Of a stretch of DNA of 64,000 nt, positions 37,301 to 59,991 are shown one piece after another. Source of the stretch: Dactylosporangium fulvum (lineage in GTDB: Bacteria > Actinomycetota > Actinomycetes > Mycobacteriales > Micromonosporaceae); NCBI RefSeq assembly GCF_025137375.1, contig NZ_CP073720.1, positions 6,224,501 through 6,288,500 of the forward strand, given 5' to 3'. How positions within the stretch are numbered: the stretch's first letter is position 1; each line of letters begins with the position of its first letter. Below the pieces are notes generated by a model, which saw nothing but the letters and a program-made list of their open reading frames with translations, had not been told where the DNA came from and ran no database searches. The position numbers and the translations under genes are program-made.

Positions 37301-38833
37301 GGTGAGGGAGAACGCGACGTCCGCGAGTTCACCGTCGAGCGCGTCGCGTAGCCGGGCCGCCTGTGCCGGTACCGCCGCCGCGGTTCGGCCGGACAGCACC
37401 AGCGGCAGCACGGGCGGCGCCCACGGCTCCTCCGCGGGCGGGGCGGTCTCCGCGGGCCGGGGCGGCTCCTCGACGATGACGTGGGCGTTGGTACCGGAGA
37501 CGCCGAAGGACGAGACGCCGGCGCGGCGCGGCCGGTCGGACGCCGGCCACGGCTGCGCGTCGGTGAGCAGCTCGACGGCGCCGGCGGTCCAGTCCACGTG
37601 CGACGACGGCGCCGGGACGTGCAGCGTGCGGGGCAGCCACCCGTGCCGCATGGCCAGGAGCATCTTCATGATGCCGGCGACGCCGGCGGCGGCCTGGGTG
37701 TGTGCGAGGTTCGACTTCACCGAGCCGAGCCACAGGGGACGGTCGCGGCCTTGCCCGTATGTGGCGAGCAGCGCCTGTGCCTCGATCGGGTCGCCGAGGG
37801 TCGTGCCGGTGCCGTGCGCCTCGACCGCGTCGACGTCACCGGCGGTGAGGCCGGCGGCGGCGAGGGCCGCGGTGATGACGCGCCGCTGCGACGGGCCGTT
37901 CGGCGCGGTGAGGCCGCTGGAGGCGCCGTCCTGGTTGACGGCGGAGCCGCGCAGGACACCGAGGATGCGGTGACCGAGCCGCTGTGCGTCCGACAGCCGC
38001 TCGACGAGCAGCAGGCCGACGCCCTCGCCCCAGCCGGTGCCGTCGGCGGTGTCGGAGAACGACTTGCACCGCCCGTCGGCGGCGAGGCCCCGCTGGCGGC
38101 TGAAGCCGATGAACGTGTTCGGCGTCGACATGACGGTGGCGCCGCCCGCGAGCGCCAGGGTGCACTCGCCGCGGCGCAGCGCCGTCGCCGCCAGGTGCAG
38201 CGCCACCAGCGACGACGAGCAGGCGGTGTCGACCGTGACCGCGGGCCCTTCGAGGCCGAAGGTGTAGGCGATCCGGCCGGAGGCGATGCTCGGCGAGCTG
38301 CCGTTGCCGACGTAGCCCTCCATCCCTTCCGGGATCTCGCGCAGGCGTGCGCCGTAGTCGTTGTACATGATGCCGACGAACACGCCGGTGCGGCTGCCCC
38401 GCAGGGTGGTGGCGTCGATGCCGGCCCGCTCGAACGCCTCCCACGCCACCTCCAGCAGCAGCCGCTGCTGCGGATCCATGCCGAGCGCCTCGCGTGGCGA
38501 GATCCCGAACGGCGCCGGGTCGAACCGGTCGGCGTCGTAGAGGAAGCCGCCCTCGCGGCCGTAGGAGGTGCCCCGGTGGTCGGGGTCGGGGTGGAACAGG
38601 TGCTCGAGGTCCCAGCCGCGGTTGTCCGGGAACGGGCCGACCGCGTCACGCCCTTCGGCGAGCAGCCGCCACAGGTCTTCAGGCGTGCGTACCCCGCCCG
38701 GGAAGCGGCAGCTCATCGCGACGATCGCGATCGGCTCGCGGTCCTGCTGCTCGACCTCGCTGAGACGCTCCCGGGTCCGGTGCAGATCAACCGTGACGCG
38801 CTTGAGGTACTCGCGCAGCTTGTCTTCGTTCAT
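25304..38833 (-). CDS. Type I polyketide synthase B, three modules
   Basis: A 4509-aa PKS with an N-terminal docking helix (MNEDKLREYLKR), B1 KS-AT(mal)-DH-KR(B)-ACP, B2 KS-AT(mal)-KR(B)-ACP, B3 KS-AT(mal)-KR(B)-ACP, and a C-terminal docking region of about 80 residues (two predicted helices, ending TDDELFTFIHEELGRT). It extends the chain from PKS A and passes it to PKS C. All KS active-site Cys, AT Ser, KR Tyr and ACP Ser residues are present. ATG at 38833, 38 nt after the stop of PKS A; an AGAAAGG about 12 nt upstream is a modest ribosome site. Expected output: a diene carbon pair followed by two 1,3-related hydroxyls. All three AT domains are malonyl type and close copies of one another. 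Confidence 0.97.
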   Translation of the reverse strand: MNEDKLREYLKRVTVDLHRTRERLSEVEQQDREPIAIVAMSCRFPGGVRTPEDLWRLLAEGRDAVGPFPDNRGWDLEHLFHPDPDHRGTSYGREGGFLYDADRFDPAPFGISPREALGMDPQQRLLLEVAWEAFERAGIDATTLRGSRTGVFVGIMYNDYGARLREIPEGMEGYVGNGSSPSIASGRIAYTFGLEGPAVTVDTACSSSLVALHLAATALRRGECTLALAGGATVMSTPNTFIGFSRQRGLAADGRCKSFSDTADGTGWGEGVGLLLVERLSDAQRLGHRILGVLRGSAVNQDGASSGLTAPNGPSQRRVITAALAAAGLTAGDVDAVEAHGTGTTLGDPIEAQALLATYGQGRDRPLWLGSVKSNLAHTQAAAGVAGIMKMLLAMRHGWLPRTLHVPAPSSHVDWTAGAVELLTDAQPWPASDRPRRAGVSSFGVSGTNAHVIVEEPPRPAETAPPAEEPWAPPVLPLVLSGRTAAAVPAQAARLRDALDGELADVAFSLTAARSTLEHRAVVLGADRTTLLAGLDALAAGTAAPGVVRGNTVPGKSAMLFTGQGAQWSGMGRGLYEVFPVFAAAYDAVCAHIEGLRDVDGSVLDETRWTQPALFAFEVAAYRLLESWGLRPDFLLGHSIGELAAAHVAGVWDLEGACRIVEARGRLMQALPSGGAMIAVQASEEAVRAVLVDGVSIAAVNGPDAVVLSGDADAVEAVAASLSVKSKRLRVSHAFHSHRMDGMLEEFRAVVASVPAYEPVIAVVPAADGDFTDPDYWVRQVRGTVRFADGVATLRASGVSRFLEVGPDGVLSALVEDGIPVARKGRDEVTTFLTAVARAHVSGWSPDWRRLFSGRRLVDLPTYAFQRERFWLDDPAGRGDATAVGLRTVDHPLLGAALGLAEGDGFVFTSRLSLRDQPWLADHVVLGVPLLPATAFADLALRAAETLGHDGLDELVVEAPLTLPDPGAVDLQVAVGAPDGTGGRPFTVHSRAEADDGPWTRHATGRLGAGPGGAAADLSAWPPPGATPVPADTLYAELHDAGLTYGPVFQGVRAVWRRGAEVFAELDLPEPGRADVSRFGLHPALLDAALHTLRYADAGDGTLLPFAFRGIRLYAAGAVTLRARVTLRAATTVAVDLADETGRPVATVDTLDLRPVTAGQLGPARDALFRVDLVPVTSGTTDAGQLPVAAGQPGDTHADLVALRTSLDAGAPPPDRVLAALGTSDVHAATGWALTLVQEWLAEPRLSGAVLVFTLPGDGPAAAAVDGLVRSAQAEHPGRFAVISGVPAATAGGAALVRALTSGEPVTVLDGDTVLAPRLARAATPATGAPVAEWSADGTVLITGGLGGLGARIARHLVTGHGVRRLVLTGRRGPATDGAAALRDELTALGAAVTVAACDVTDRAALAALIAEHRPRGVVHTAGVVDDGTVTDLTPDRIGAVLRPKVDGALHLHDLTRDLDLTAFVLFSSLAGTVGAAGQAGYAAANSALDAIARQRHAAGLPALSLAWGLWEERSGITAGLADADRDRMARHGVTPLPTADALALFDAACAGSAPVLVPARLRLDALRDTGTVPAVLRGLAGTTGGRGGRTRREDGLADRLRRLPESDRLPALLQVVRQEAAAVLGHATAKDVDPHRGFLESGFDSLTALELRNRLAAATGLVLPATVIFDHPAPDAMARHLLAELRLATAPAMTVTPVAATDEPVAIVAMSCRYPGGVRSPEDLWRLLADGTDAIGPFPGDRGWDVDRLYHPDPDHRGTSYAREGGFLYDAADFDADLFGISPREALATDPQQRLLLESSWELLERAGLDPAALRGSPTGVFVGLMYNDYASRLHEVPDGLEGHVGNGSAPSVASGRVAYSFGFEGPAVTVDTACSSSLVALHLAAQALRRGECSLAVAGGVTVMSTPGTFIGFSRQRGLAVDGRCKAFSDDADGTGWGEGVGLLLLERLSDARRNGHPVLAVVKGSAVNQDGASSSLTAPNGPSQQRVIRAALAAAGVAASEVDAVEAHGTGTALGDPIEAQALLATYGQGRDRPLWLGSVKSNLGHTQAASGVAGVIKMVQAMRHGVLPRTLHVSAPSSHVDWSAGAVELLTSARDWPAVERPRRAGVSSFGISGTNAHVVLEQAPAVEPVPVDRAVLPVVPWPVSARGAAALDAQVDRLRVVVGDPADVGFSLATTRTQFDHRAVLLGSSVVRGRVRDGRNAMLFTGQGAQWSGMGRGLYEVFPVFAAAYDAVCSLVEGLCDVDGPVLDETRWTQPALFAFEVAAYRLLESWGLRPDFLLGHSIGELAAAHVAGVWDLEGACRIVEARGRLMQALPSGGAMIAVQASEEAVRAVLVDGVSIAAVNGPDAVVLSGDADAVEAVAASLNVKSKRLRVSHAFHSARMDGMLAEFRAVVAAVPVREPVIAVVPAADGDFTDPDYWVRQVRGTVRFADGVAVLRASGVSRFLEVGPDGVLSALVEDGIPVARKGRDEVTTFLTAVARAHVSGWSPDWTRVFGNAAVVELPTYPFQRQRYWLDAGEPRTDAEFWAAIEAQAVPGLDAAAVEALTAWRQQRQAVSTVDGWLYREVWKPLTPSAGPSGRWVVVGADAGPIAEALAATGAEPVVVPSLSQAGPGEVAGVVALVDDAVAALAAVQAGIPAPLWCVTRGGTADDVWGLGRVAALEHPDRWGGLVDLPAEPSAADLAALCGVLGGVEDQVSIRGGKASGRRLARATAAGPLWEPRGTVLVTGGTGALGGHVARWLLASGADRVVLAGRRGGASDDERVSYAACDLADRQAVQALVAEAAPASVVHVAGVVDDGVIDGLTPERMAAVAAAKVDGARYLDEATRGLRLDAFVLFSSFAGAVGSAGQGNYAAANAALDGVARRRRAAGLPAVSIAWGPWAGDGMAAEAGVADRQRRGGVTPMPPDLAVAALARLAMGAEPNPVVADVDWERFGPAFAANRPAPLVEDLVPGRLRLPGSAAGQFGALPPDELAARLRDLVREQAAAVLGHADPGVIRPDRAFRDLGFDSLTAVEFRNAVSAGTGVDLPSTVVFDHPTPAALVELLVRRLTGTDAATTSAVGASPVDEPVAVVAMAGRFPGGVRTPEDLWELLAAGRDGLAGFPADRGWDLDGLFDDDPDRAGTSYTRVGAFLDGVADFDAGLFGISPREALAMDPQQRLLLETAWEVFERAGVDPHSLKGTPTGVFVGTNGQDYPTVLAAAEENVEGYLGTGNAASVVSGRISYTFGLEGPAVTVDTACSASLVALHLAAQALRRGECSLAVAGGATVMSTPGAFVEFSRQRGLAPDGRCKAFSDDADGTGWGEGVGLLLLERLSDARRNGRTILAVVKGSAVNQDGASNGLTAPNGPSQQRVIRAALAAAGLEASEVDVVEAHGTGTALGDPIEAQALLATYGQHRDRPLWLGSVKSNLGHTQAAAGVAGVMKMVLALRHRTLPRTLHVTAPSSHVDWSTGAVELLTETRDWTSAGRPRRAGVSSFGISGTNAHVIIEEAPAVEPASTGRAALPVVPWPVSARTEAAVDAQVARLRSLDADPVDVGSSLATTRSLFDHRAVLLGSSVVRGQVRDGRNAMLFTGQGAQWSGMGRGLYEVFPVFAAAYDAVCSLVEGLCDVDGPVLDETRWTQPALFAFEVAAYRLLESWGLRPDFLLGHSIGELAAAHVAGVWDLEGACRIVEARGRLMQALPSGGAMIAVQASEEAVRAALVDGAEIAAVNGPDAVVISGDEDAVEVVAASLNVKSKRLRVSHAFHSHRMDGMLEEFRAVVASVPAYEPVVSVVPAADGDFTDPDYWVRQVRGTVRFADGVATLRASGVSRFLEVGPDGVLSALVDDGIPVARKGRDEVTAFLTAVAKAHVTGWSPDWTRVFGNAAVVELPTYPFQRQRFWPTVRRVPHEDAEFWAAIEAQAVPGLDAAAAEALTAWRRRRHTESTVDNWCYREIWKPLAVTGRLAGRWVVVGAGAVPIAEALTAAGAVPVVVSSPREMPIGEVAGVVALVDDAVAALAVVQAGVSAPLWCVTRGADDVWGLGRVAALEYPDRWGGLVDLPAEPSAADLVALCGVLGGAEDQVRIRDGVASGRRLVRAVVTGPEWRPRGTVLVTGGTGALGGHVAGWLLASGAERVVLASRRGGVSDDERVVFAVCDVTDRQAVHDLVGRYILSAVVHAAGVVDDGVIDGLTPERMAAVAAAKVDGARYLDEATRGLRLDAFVLFSSFAGAVGSAGQANYAAANAALDGIARGRRAVGLPAVSIAWGPWAGDGMAAEAGIADRQRRGGVAPMAPALAVTALARLATGAEIGPVVADVDWQRFGAAVTRARPVPLVEGLYRGADTAPGGITERLAGLARGEQEAILLDLVREQAAAVLGHTGVELVGAGNAFRDLGFDSLTAVEFRNGLAARTGLPVPATAVFDYPTPAALANHLLDEVTGANAADAGLPVLADLDKLEAAISGISPEDDLHAAVRTRLHVMLSKLDKVRTAVSESATSLRFDAATDDELFTFIHEELGRT
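26120..27025 (-). repeat. KR and pre-KR linker copy, module B3
   Basis: Partner of 21800-22700. The two copies end together at the upstream linker: beyond about 27030, B3 continues with an extra spacer (AEFWAAIEAQAVPGLDAAAAEALTAW) that C1 lacks but B2 has. This gives a sharp recombination-like boundary. Confidence 0.8.
27205..28205 (-). repeat. Malonyl-AT cassette copy, module B3
   Basis: HAFHSHRM, GMLEEF and RAALVDGAEIAAV variants. The downstream half (27750-28110) is almost identical to module B2 (31860-32220), including unusual codons such as AAA-containing stretches, whereas the HAFH half follows module B1. Confidence 0.75.
29650..33729 (-). other. PKS module B2: KS-AT(mal)-KR(B)-ACP
   Basis: KS about residues 1702-2125 (DTACSSS), AT with HAFHSARM (about 2380), KR about 2729-2900 with VDDGV and QGNYAAAN (Gly where its relatives have Ala), ACP GFDSL (about 3015). 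Predicted B-type hydroxyl at C15. The KS is preceded by SRYPGGV rather than SCRFPGGV and has QDGASSSLTAPN instead of QDGASNGLTAPN, a small divergence in an otherwise invariant box. Confidence 0.92.
31320..32320 (-). repeat. Malonyl-AT cassette copy, module B2
   Basis: HAFHSARM, GMLAEF and RAVLVDGVSIAAV variants. It shares CSLVEGLCDVDG at the AT start with A1 and B3, and the DNA around 31860-32120 with B1 and B3. Confidence 0.75.
33760..38833 (-). other. PKS module B1: docking-KS-AT(mal)-DH-KR(B)-ACP
   Basis: KS about residues 31-452; AT malonyl type (HAFHSHRM about 732); DH with canonical HVVLGVPLLP (His about 923), LTYGPVF and HPALLDAALH; KR with TGGLGGLG (about 1337), VDDGT B-type motif and QAGYAAANS; ACP GFDSL (about 1643). 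All motifs look intact, so an alkene (predicted E) at C16-C17 is expected. It receives the chain from PKS A. Confidence 0.92.
36290..37160 (-). repeat. Malonyl-AT cassette copy, module B1
   Basis: Similarity to the other cassettes stops near 37165, where the upstream KS-AT linker becomes module specific (PGKSAMLFTG here, GRNAMLFTG elsewhere). Variants HAFHSHRM, GMLEEF, LSVKSKRL. Confidence 0.7.
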
Positions 38834-38871
38834 CGGTGATCGGTGCCTTTCTGGAAGCGGGTGAGCCGGCG

Positions 38872-52968
<14,097 letters not shown>

Positions 52969-53037
52969 CTCACTCGGCTCCTCGTCACGGCGCGGCGGGG
53001 CGCGGCTGTTCGGTCGGTCGGTCGCGGGGACGTGGCG
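52969..53037 (-). other. 69-nt intergenic gap before PKS A
   Basis: It contains a short direct repeat of CGACCGAC type (plus strand CGGTCGGTCGGTCG near 53011-53024) and the PKS A ribosome site GAGGAG at 52978-52983. I see no promoter or terminator I can defend. Confidence 0.4.
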
Positions 53038-56067
<3,030 letters not shown>

Positions 56068-56155
56068 GGTCGGCCTCCCTCGTTTCGGCTGCTCGGAAGT
56101 ATCGTCGGCCGGGGGCCGCCCGGAGCCGTGGCCGGGAAGATCTCTAGAAGAACCC
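56068..56155 (-). promoter_or_regulatory. 88-nt intergenic gap, longest in the operon
   Basis: This is the only gap large enough for an internal promoter or attenuator. It contains an imperfect GC-rich inverted repeat (outer arms plus 56106-56110 and 56130-56134, with an overlapping alternative pairing 56109-56113 / 56119-56123) and an A/T-richer patch around 56138-56152. No T-run follows the repeat in the transcription direction, so a rho-independent terminator is not supported. No convincing -35/-10 pair is seen. Confidence 0.25.
56074..56080 (-). promoter_or_regulatory. Ribosome binding site selecting a TTG start
   Basis: AGGGAGG on the minus strand, ending 6 nt before TTG 56067-56065. 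It is the strongest Shine-Dalgarno sequence in this gap and the reason for preferring the rare TTG start over the GTG 12 nt downstream. Confidence 0.65.
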
Positions 56156-57136
56156 TCAGACTGCGGCGCGGACGACGTCCTCGACGAGCTCCACGGTCCG
56201 GACCATGGACGCGCACGCGGCCTGTTCGTCGGGGTGGCGAGCGGTCCGCCCGGCGAGCACCGCCTCGGCGAACGCCGCCACCGACCCCAGGAACTGGTGG
56301 TCGGCGGGCAGCGTCAGCTCCTCGCTGTGGTCCTGCTCGTCGATACGCAGGACCGGCTGCCAGCCGGCCTGCGGCGTGAACGCGCGGTCGAGGGTGATCC
56401 GGCCGGTGCTGCCCCACAGGGAGTACCGCGAGCCGTAGGCGTGCTGGAAGCCGAAGTGGACGTCGGCGAACACCCCCTCGCCGGAGACGAGCATCGCCTG
56501 GCCGGCCACGTCGACGCCGCGGGCCGGGTCCGTCCGCAGGACGCTGCCGACCACCCGCAGGTCGTCGCCGAGCAGCAGCTGGGCGGCCCGGATCGGGTAG
56601 ACGCCGGCGTCGAGCAGGCTGCCGCCGCCGAGCTCCGGCACGTAGCGGATGTCGCCGTCGGGCAGCGGCGGGAAGCAGAACGAGCCGCTGAACGAGCGCA
56701 GCTCGCCGATGCGGCCCTCCGCCAGCAGCCGCGCGACCGTGCGGTGCTGCGAGTGGTGCAGGAACGTGAAGTTCTCCCGCAGCAGCAGGTCCTGTGCGGT
56801 GGCGGCGCGGACCAGCTCGCGGGTGCCCTCGGCCGAGGTCGCCGACGGCTTCTCCAGCAGCAGGTGCTTGCCGGCCGCCAGCACCCGCAGGCCCCACGGC
56901 ACGTGCAGGGCGGTGGGCAGCGGCACGTAGACCGCGTCGACGTCGTCGCGGGCGAGCAGTTCGTCGTAGCCGGCGGCCGCGCAGCCGAACTCGGCGGCGA
57001 ACACCTCGGCCTTCCCGGGGTCGCGGCTCGCGACGGCCGTCAGGCTGGTGCCCGGGCAGGCCGTGATCGCCGGGATGGTGCGCCGCCGGGCGACCGACGA
57101 GCACCCGAGGACACCGAACCGTACCTGTGCTCCCAT
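56156..57136 (-). CDS. NDP-hexose 3-ketoreductase (Gfo/Idh/MocA family, KijD10-like)
   Basis: A 326-aa NAD(P)H-dependent sugar oxidoreductase. N-terminal Rossmann segment GVLGCSSVA (8-16), the EKP motif (95-97) with catalytic-type Lys96, RENFTFLHHSQH (120-131) and DAGVYP (176-181) with Tyr180. These fit the actinomycete C-3 ketoreductases of 2,6-dideoxysugar pathways (KijD10, TylC1, OleU type), which reduce NDP-3,4-diketo-2,6-dideoxyhexose after 2,3-dehydration. Length matches the family. ATG at 57136 has GAGGAG 5 nt upstream, overlapping the stop of the methyltransferase gene. It implies a deoxysugar, but synthase, 4,6-dehydratase and 2,3-dehydratase genes are not in this window. Stereochemistry (axial or equatorial) cannot be read. 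Confidence 0.88.
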   Translation of the reverse strand: MGAQVRFGVLGCSSVARRRTIPAITACPGTSLTAVASRDPGKAEVFAAEFGCAAAGYDELLARDDVDAVYVPLPTALHVPWGLRVLAAGKHLLLEKPSATSAEGTRELVRAATAQDLLLRENFTFLHHSQHRTVARLLAEGRIGELRSFSGSFCFPPLPDGDIRYVPELGGGSLLDAGVYPIRAAQLLLGDDLRVVGSVLRTDPARGVDVAGQAMLVSGEGVFADVHFGFQHAYGSRYSLWGSTGRITLDRAFTPQAGWQPVLRIDEQDHSEELTLPADHQFLGSVAAFAEAVLAGRTARHPDEQAACASMVRTVELVEDVVRAAV

Positions 57137-57145
57137 CCGCGCTCC

Positions 57146-57934
57146 TCAGGCCCCGGCCCGGCGGGCGGAGACGATGTGGACGCTGCCGCCGACGAACACG
57201 TCCTCCTGGAACACCTTCGTGCTGAAGCCCTGCCGGCTGAGCAGGTCGACGACCGCGGCGAGGTTGCCGTCGACGTCGTGCACCTCGGCGACGACGTGGC
57301 GGAAGCGCGCCCACTGGTCCGGGCGCACGCCCCGCAGGACCGGCAGTTCGGCCCGCTCGACGTCGACCTTCAGCAGCGCGACCTCCTCGACGTCCTGCTC
57401 GTCGAGGACGTCACCGAGCGTCGTGACCTGCACCGGGTAGCGCTCCACGCCGTCGCGGAACCCGCGCCAGAACTCCTCCCGGGCCGTGTCGTCGACGCCG
57501 AAGTTGTCCAGGACGGCCGCCATGTTGCGCTCGTCGTCGGCGTCGTCGGCGACGAGCGTCGCCATCATCGTGTGGTTCGGCAGGAACGTCAGCTCGGCCC
57601 GGCCGGGCTGCGCGCCGAGGGCCACGTCGAACGCGCGGACACCGGGCATGAGCCGGGCGGCGTTGTCGGCCAGGCACGCGTACGTGCGGCGGGCCGGCTC
57701 GAACGAGAGCACCCGCAGGCCGGGCACACGGTCGGTGAAGTACAGCGCGGTCAGGCCGATGTGGGCGCCGACGTCGATGACCACGTCACCGGCGCCGAGA
57801 CCGGCGAGCCCGTCGTCGTAGGGCGAGCCCTCCCACATGCTCGGCCACACCATGGTGTCCTGCGGGTTGGTGCAGCTGATGATGCGCCCGTCGGCGAGGG
57901 CGACGGGGAAGAGGTCGGAGACTGCAACGGTCAT
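57146..57934 (-). CDS. FkbM-family SAM-dependent O-methyltransferase
   Basis: A 262-aa class I methyltransferase. The SAM-binding motif I is VIDVGAHIG (52-60), followed by LSFEPARRTYACLADN; the FkbM-family region LLKVDVERAELPVLRG lies near residues 190-205. The founding member O-methylates FK506/FK520 at C31; other members methylate sugars. Here the substrate is probably a hydroxyl of the deoxysugar or the macrolactone, which cannot be decided. ATG at 57934-57932 overlaps the TGA of the glycosyltransferase (ATGA). The open frame continues far upstream through that gene, but this is a shadow; the start is fixed by coupling and by where family similarity begins. Confidence 0.88.
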   Translation of the reverse strand: MTVAVSDLFPVALADGRIISCTNPQDTMVWPSMWEGSPYDDGLAGLGAGDVVIDVGAHIGLTALYFTDRVPGLRVLSFEPARRTYACLADNAARLMPGVRAFDVALGAQPGRAELTFLPNHTMMATLVADDADDERNMAAVLDNFGVDDTAREEFWRGFRDGVERYPVQVTTLGDVLDEQDVEEVALLKVDVERAELPVLRGVRPDQWARFRHVVAEVHDVDGNLAAVVDLLSRQGFSTKVFQEDVFVGGSVHIVSARRAGA

Positions 57935-59136
57935 CGGGGGCCTTCCTGGGACGAGGTGACGGTCGCCGGGACGAACGCTTCGACGCAGTCGGCGGCGGCA
58001 GCGGCCCCGCCGGCGGCCCGGATGGCGTCGCGCAGCTGCCGGGCACGGTCGCGGACCGCCACGTCGGCGAGCATCCGGTCGATCTCGGTGCGCAGGGTCG
58101 CGGCGGTGAGCCCGGCGGGGTCGAGCACCCGCCCGGCGCCGACCTCGGCGATGCGGTCGGCGTTGGCCTGTTCCTCGGCCATCTGCGGCACGGCGAGCAT
58201 CGGCACCCCGTGGTACAGGGCCTCCATGGTGCTGCCCATGCCCGCGTGGGTGACGAACAGGTCCGCGTGCCGCAGGACGTGCAGCTGCGCGACGAACCGG
58301 CGCAGTTCGACGTTGGGCGGCGGCGTGCCGAGCGCGGCGAGGTCGACGCCGTCGCCGACGGCGATGACGACGTGCCCGCCGAGGCCGGCGCAGGCGTCCA
58401 TGCAGGTGCGGAAGAACTGCGGCTGCTGGTTGTAGATCGTGCCGAGGGTGACCAGCAGCAGCGGCCCGCGCTCGTGCGGCCGCTGCCAGCTGCCGAGGAA
58501 CTTCCGCTCGTAGAGGCAGGGGCCGACGAACCGGTAGGTGTCGTCGAACGAGTCGCCGCGGTATTGGAACTCCCGCGGGATGAACACCACCCGCCGGGCC
58601 GCGCCGTCGCCGGTGAGCAGCTGCTTGGGGGTGACGCCGGTGCCGGTCGACTTCAGGAACCCGCCGAGGCGCAGCAGGAACGCCCACAGCCGCGGCTGCA
58701 GCGGGTTGAGCTTCGTGTACCGCTCGCTCATCGACCAGTCGGCGTTGGACATCAGCATCGGCGAGACCTGGACCGACGGCACCCGCCACTGCGCGGCGAG
58801 CAGCCGGCCCCACCAGGCGGCGTTGTCGTAGACGACGACGTCGGGCCGGTCGGTGAACGCCTTGTCGAGCACCGGCATGAGGGCCGCGGTCTCGGCGAGG
58901 CTCGCCGACATCGCGTCGACGAGGCTGCGGCCGGTGAACCGGAACGACCGGAAGTCGCCGGCGAACTGCTCGGTGTAGGTGACGACCGCGGAGCTGACCT
59001 CGCCGACCCGCTCGGCGAAGTCGGCGGTGGTCGCGTAGGTGACGTGGTGGCCGCGGTCGCGCAGTTCGGCGGCGAGGCCGAGGGTGGGGTTGACGTGACC
59101 GGCGGACGGCGGTGCGAAGAAGGCGACGCGGGCCAC
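57931..59136 (-). CDS. MGT/OleD-type macrolide glycosyltransferase
   Basis: A 401-aa GT1 glycosyltransferase. N-terminal AFFAPPSAGHVNPTLGL (5-21) with the catalytic-type His14 and the DNAAWWG segment (104-110); C-terminal nucleotide-sugar motif THAGMGSTMEAL (296-307) and PMLAVPQMAEEQANADRI. This pattern is that of the MGT family (OleD, OleI, Mgt), which glucosylate macrolides in the cytoplasm and often inactivate them for self-protection; some relatives attach biosynthetic sugars. GTG start at 59136, 3 nt after the permease stop. The position right after an ABC-2 exporter supports a glucosylate-and-export role, but no extracellular glucosidase (OleR-like) is visible. It is clearly different from the EryCIII-like enzyme at the left edge. 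Confidence 0.88.
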   Translation of the reverse strand: MARVAFFAPPSAGHVNPTLGLAAELRDRGHHVTYATTADFAERVGEVSSAVVTYTEQFAGDFRSFRFTGRSLVDAMSASLAETAALMPVLDKAFTDRPDVVVYDNAAWWGRLLAAQWRVPSVQVSPMLMSNADWSMSERYTKLNPLQPRLWAFLLRLGGFLKSTGTGVTPKQLLTGDGAARRVVFIPREFQYRGDSFDDTYRFVGPCLYERKFLGSWQRPHERGPLLLVTLGTIYNQQPQFFRTCMDACAGLGGHVVIAVGDGVDLAALGTPPPNVELRRFVAQLHVLRHADLFVTHAGMGSTMEALYHGVPMLAVPQMAEEQANADRIAEVGAGRVLDPAGLTAATLRTEIDRMLADVAVRDRARQLRDAIRAAGGAAAAADCVEAFVPATVTSSQEGPR

Positions 59137-59139
59137 GGC

Positions 59140-59991
59140 TCAGCCCCCGGCCCGGGTCTTGGTCCAGCGGAACGTCATCAGGCACAGCACGAGCCCGGCG
59201 ATCACCCAGACGACGAGGGCGAACGCGACCCAGCCGAGCTGCCAGCTGCCGGCCGCCTCGTGCGCGGCGAAGCTGTCGGGCAGGAACACCGAGCGCAGGC
59301 CCTGGCACATCCACTTGAGCGGGAACACCGACGCGACCCACTGCAGCCAGGCGGGCAGGTCGGTGTAGACGAGGGCGGCGCCGGAGATGAACTGCAGGAC
59401 GAACGCGAACGGCGCGACGACGGCCGGCGCCGAGCGGCTGTTGCGCGGCAGCGAGGACAGCGCGATGCCGCACAGCGCGCACGCGGTGACCCCGAGGACG
59501 CTCACCCACGCGAACGTGAGCCAGGCGTCGCCGTCGCGGGGCAGGCTCGTGTCGTAGAGCAGGACGGACACGGCGACCAGCACGACGGTCTCGACGATGC
59601 TGGTGACGAGGACCATGATGACCTTGCCGATGAAGTACGCCGAGCGTGGCATCGGCGTCGCGGCGATGCGCTTGAGCCCGCCCCGGTCCCGCTCGATCGC
59701 GATGGAGATCGCCAGGGTCTGGAAGCCGGTCACCATCAGGCCGGTGGCGATGACACCCGGCACGAGGTAGTCGCTGTAGGAGACGCCGGGCGCGAGCTCC
59801 CCGTCGAACATGGAGCTGAAGATCACCAGCGCGAACACGGGGAACAGCAGCGAGAACACGACGGTCTCGGTGCCGCGGAAGAACTGCAGCAGTTCCAGCT
59901 GCCCGCGGTACAGCCCGAGGGAGACGATCCGCTTGAGCCGGCCGGGGCGGGTGCGCGCCGGGCGGACCGGTGCGGCGGTCAGGGCGGTCAT
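59140..59991 (-). CDS. ABC-2 type transporter permease
   Basis: A 283-aa integral membrane protein with about six hydrophobic segments, for example VVFSLLFPVFALVIF, VIMVLVTSIVETVVLVAV, FAFVLQFISGAALVY and ALVVWVIAGLVLCLM, and a cytoplasmic Arg-rich N-terminus. It fits the DrrB/OleC-type ABC-2 permeases that export antibiotics with a DrrA-like ATPase. ATG at 59991-59989 (MTALTAAPVRP) overlaps the ATPase stop (ATGA). The frame runs on upstream, but that part is an out-of-frame reading of the ATPase. It forms a two-gene exporter with the upstream ATPase; likely cargo is the macrolide or a glycosylated precursor. Confidence 0.93.
   Translation of the reverse strand: MTALTAAPVRPARTRPGRLKRIVSLGLYRGQLELLQFFRGTETVVFSLLFPVFALVIFSSMFDGELAPGVSYSDYLVPGVIATGLMVTGFQTLAISIAIERDRGGLKRIAATPMPRSAYFIGKVIMVLVTSIVETVVLVAVSVLLYDTSLPRDGDAWLTFAWVSVLGVTACALCGIALSSLPRNSRSAPAVVAPFAFVLQFISGAALVYTDLPAWLQWVASVFPLKWMCQGLRSVFLPDSFAAHEAAGSWQLGWVAFALVVWVIAGLVLCLMTFRWTKTRAGG

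Noticed and set aside
56068..56155. Rho-independent terminator in the longest gap
   Set aside because: The inverted repeat is imperfect with overlapping alternative pairings, and no T-run follows it on the transcribed strand.
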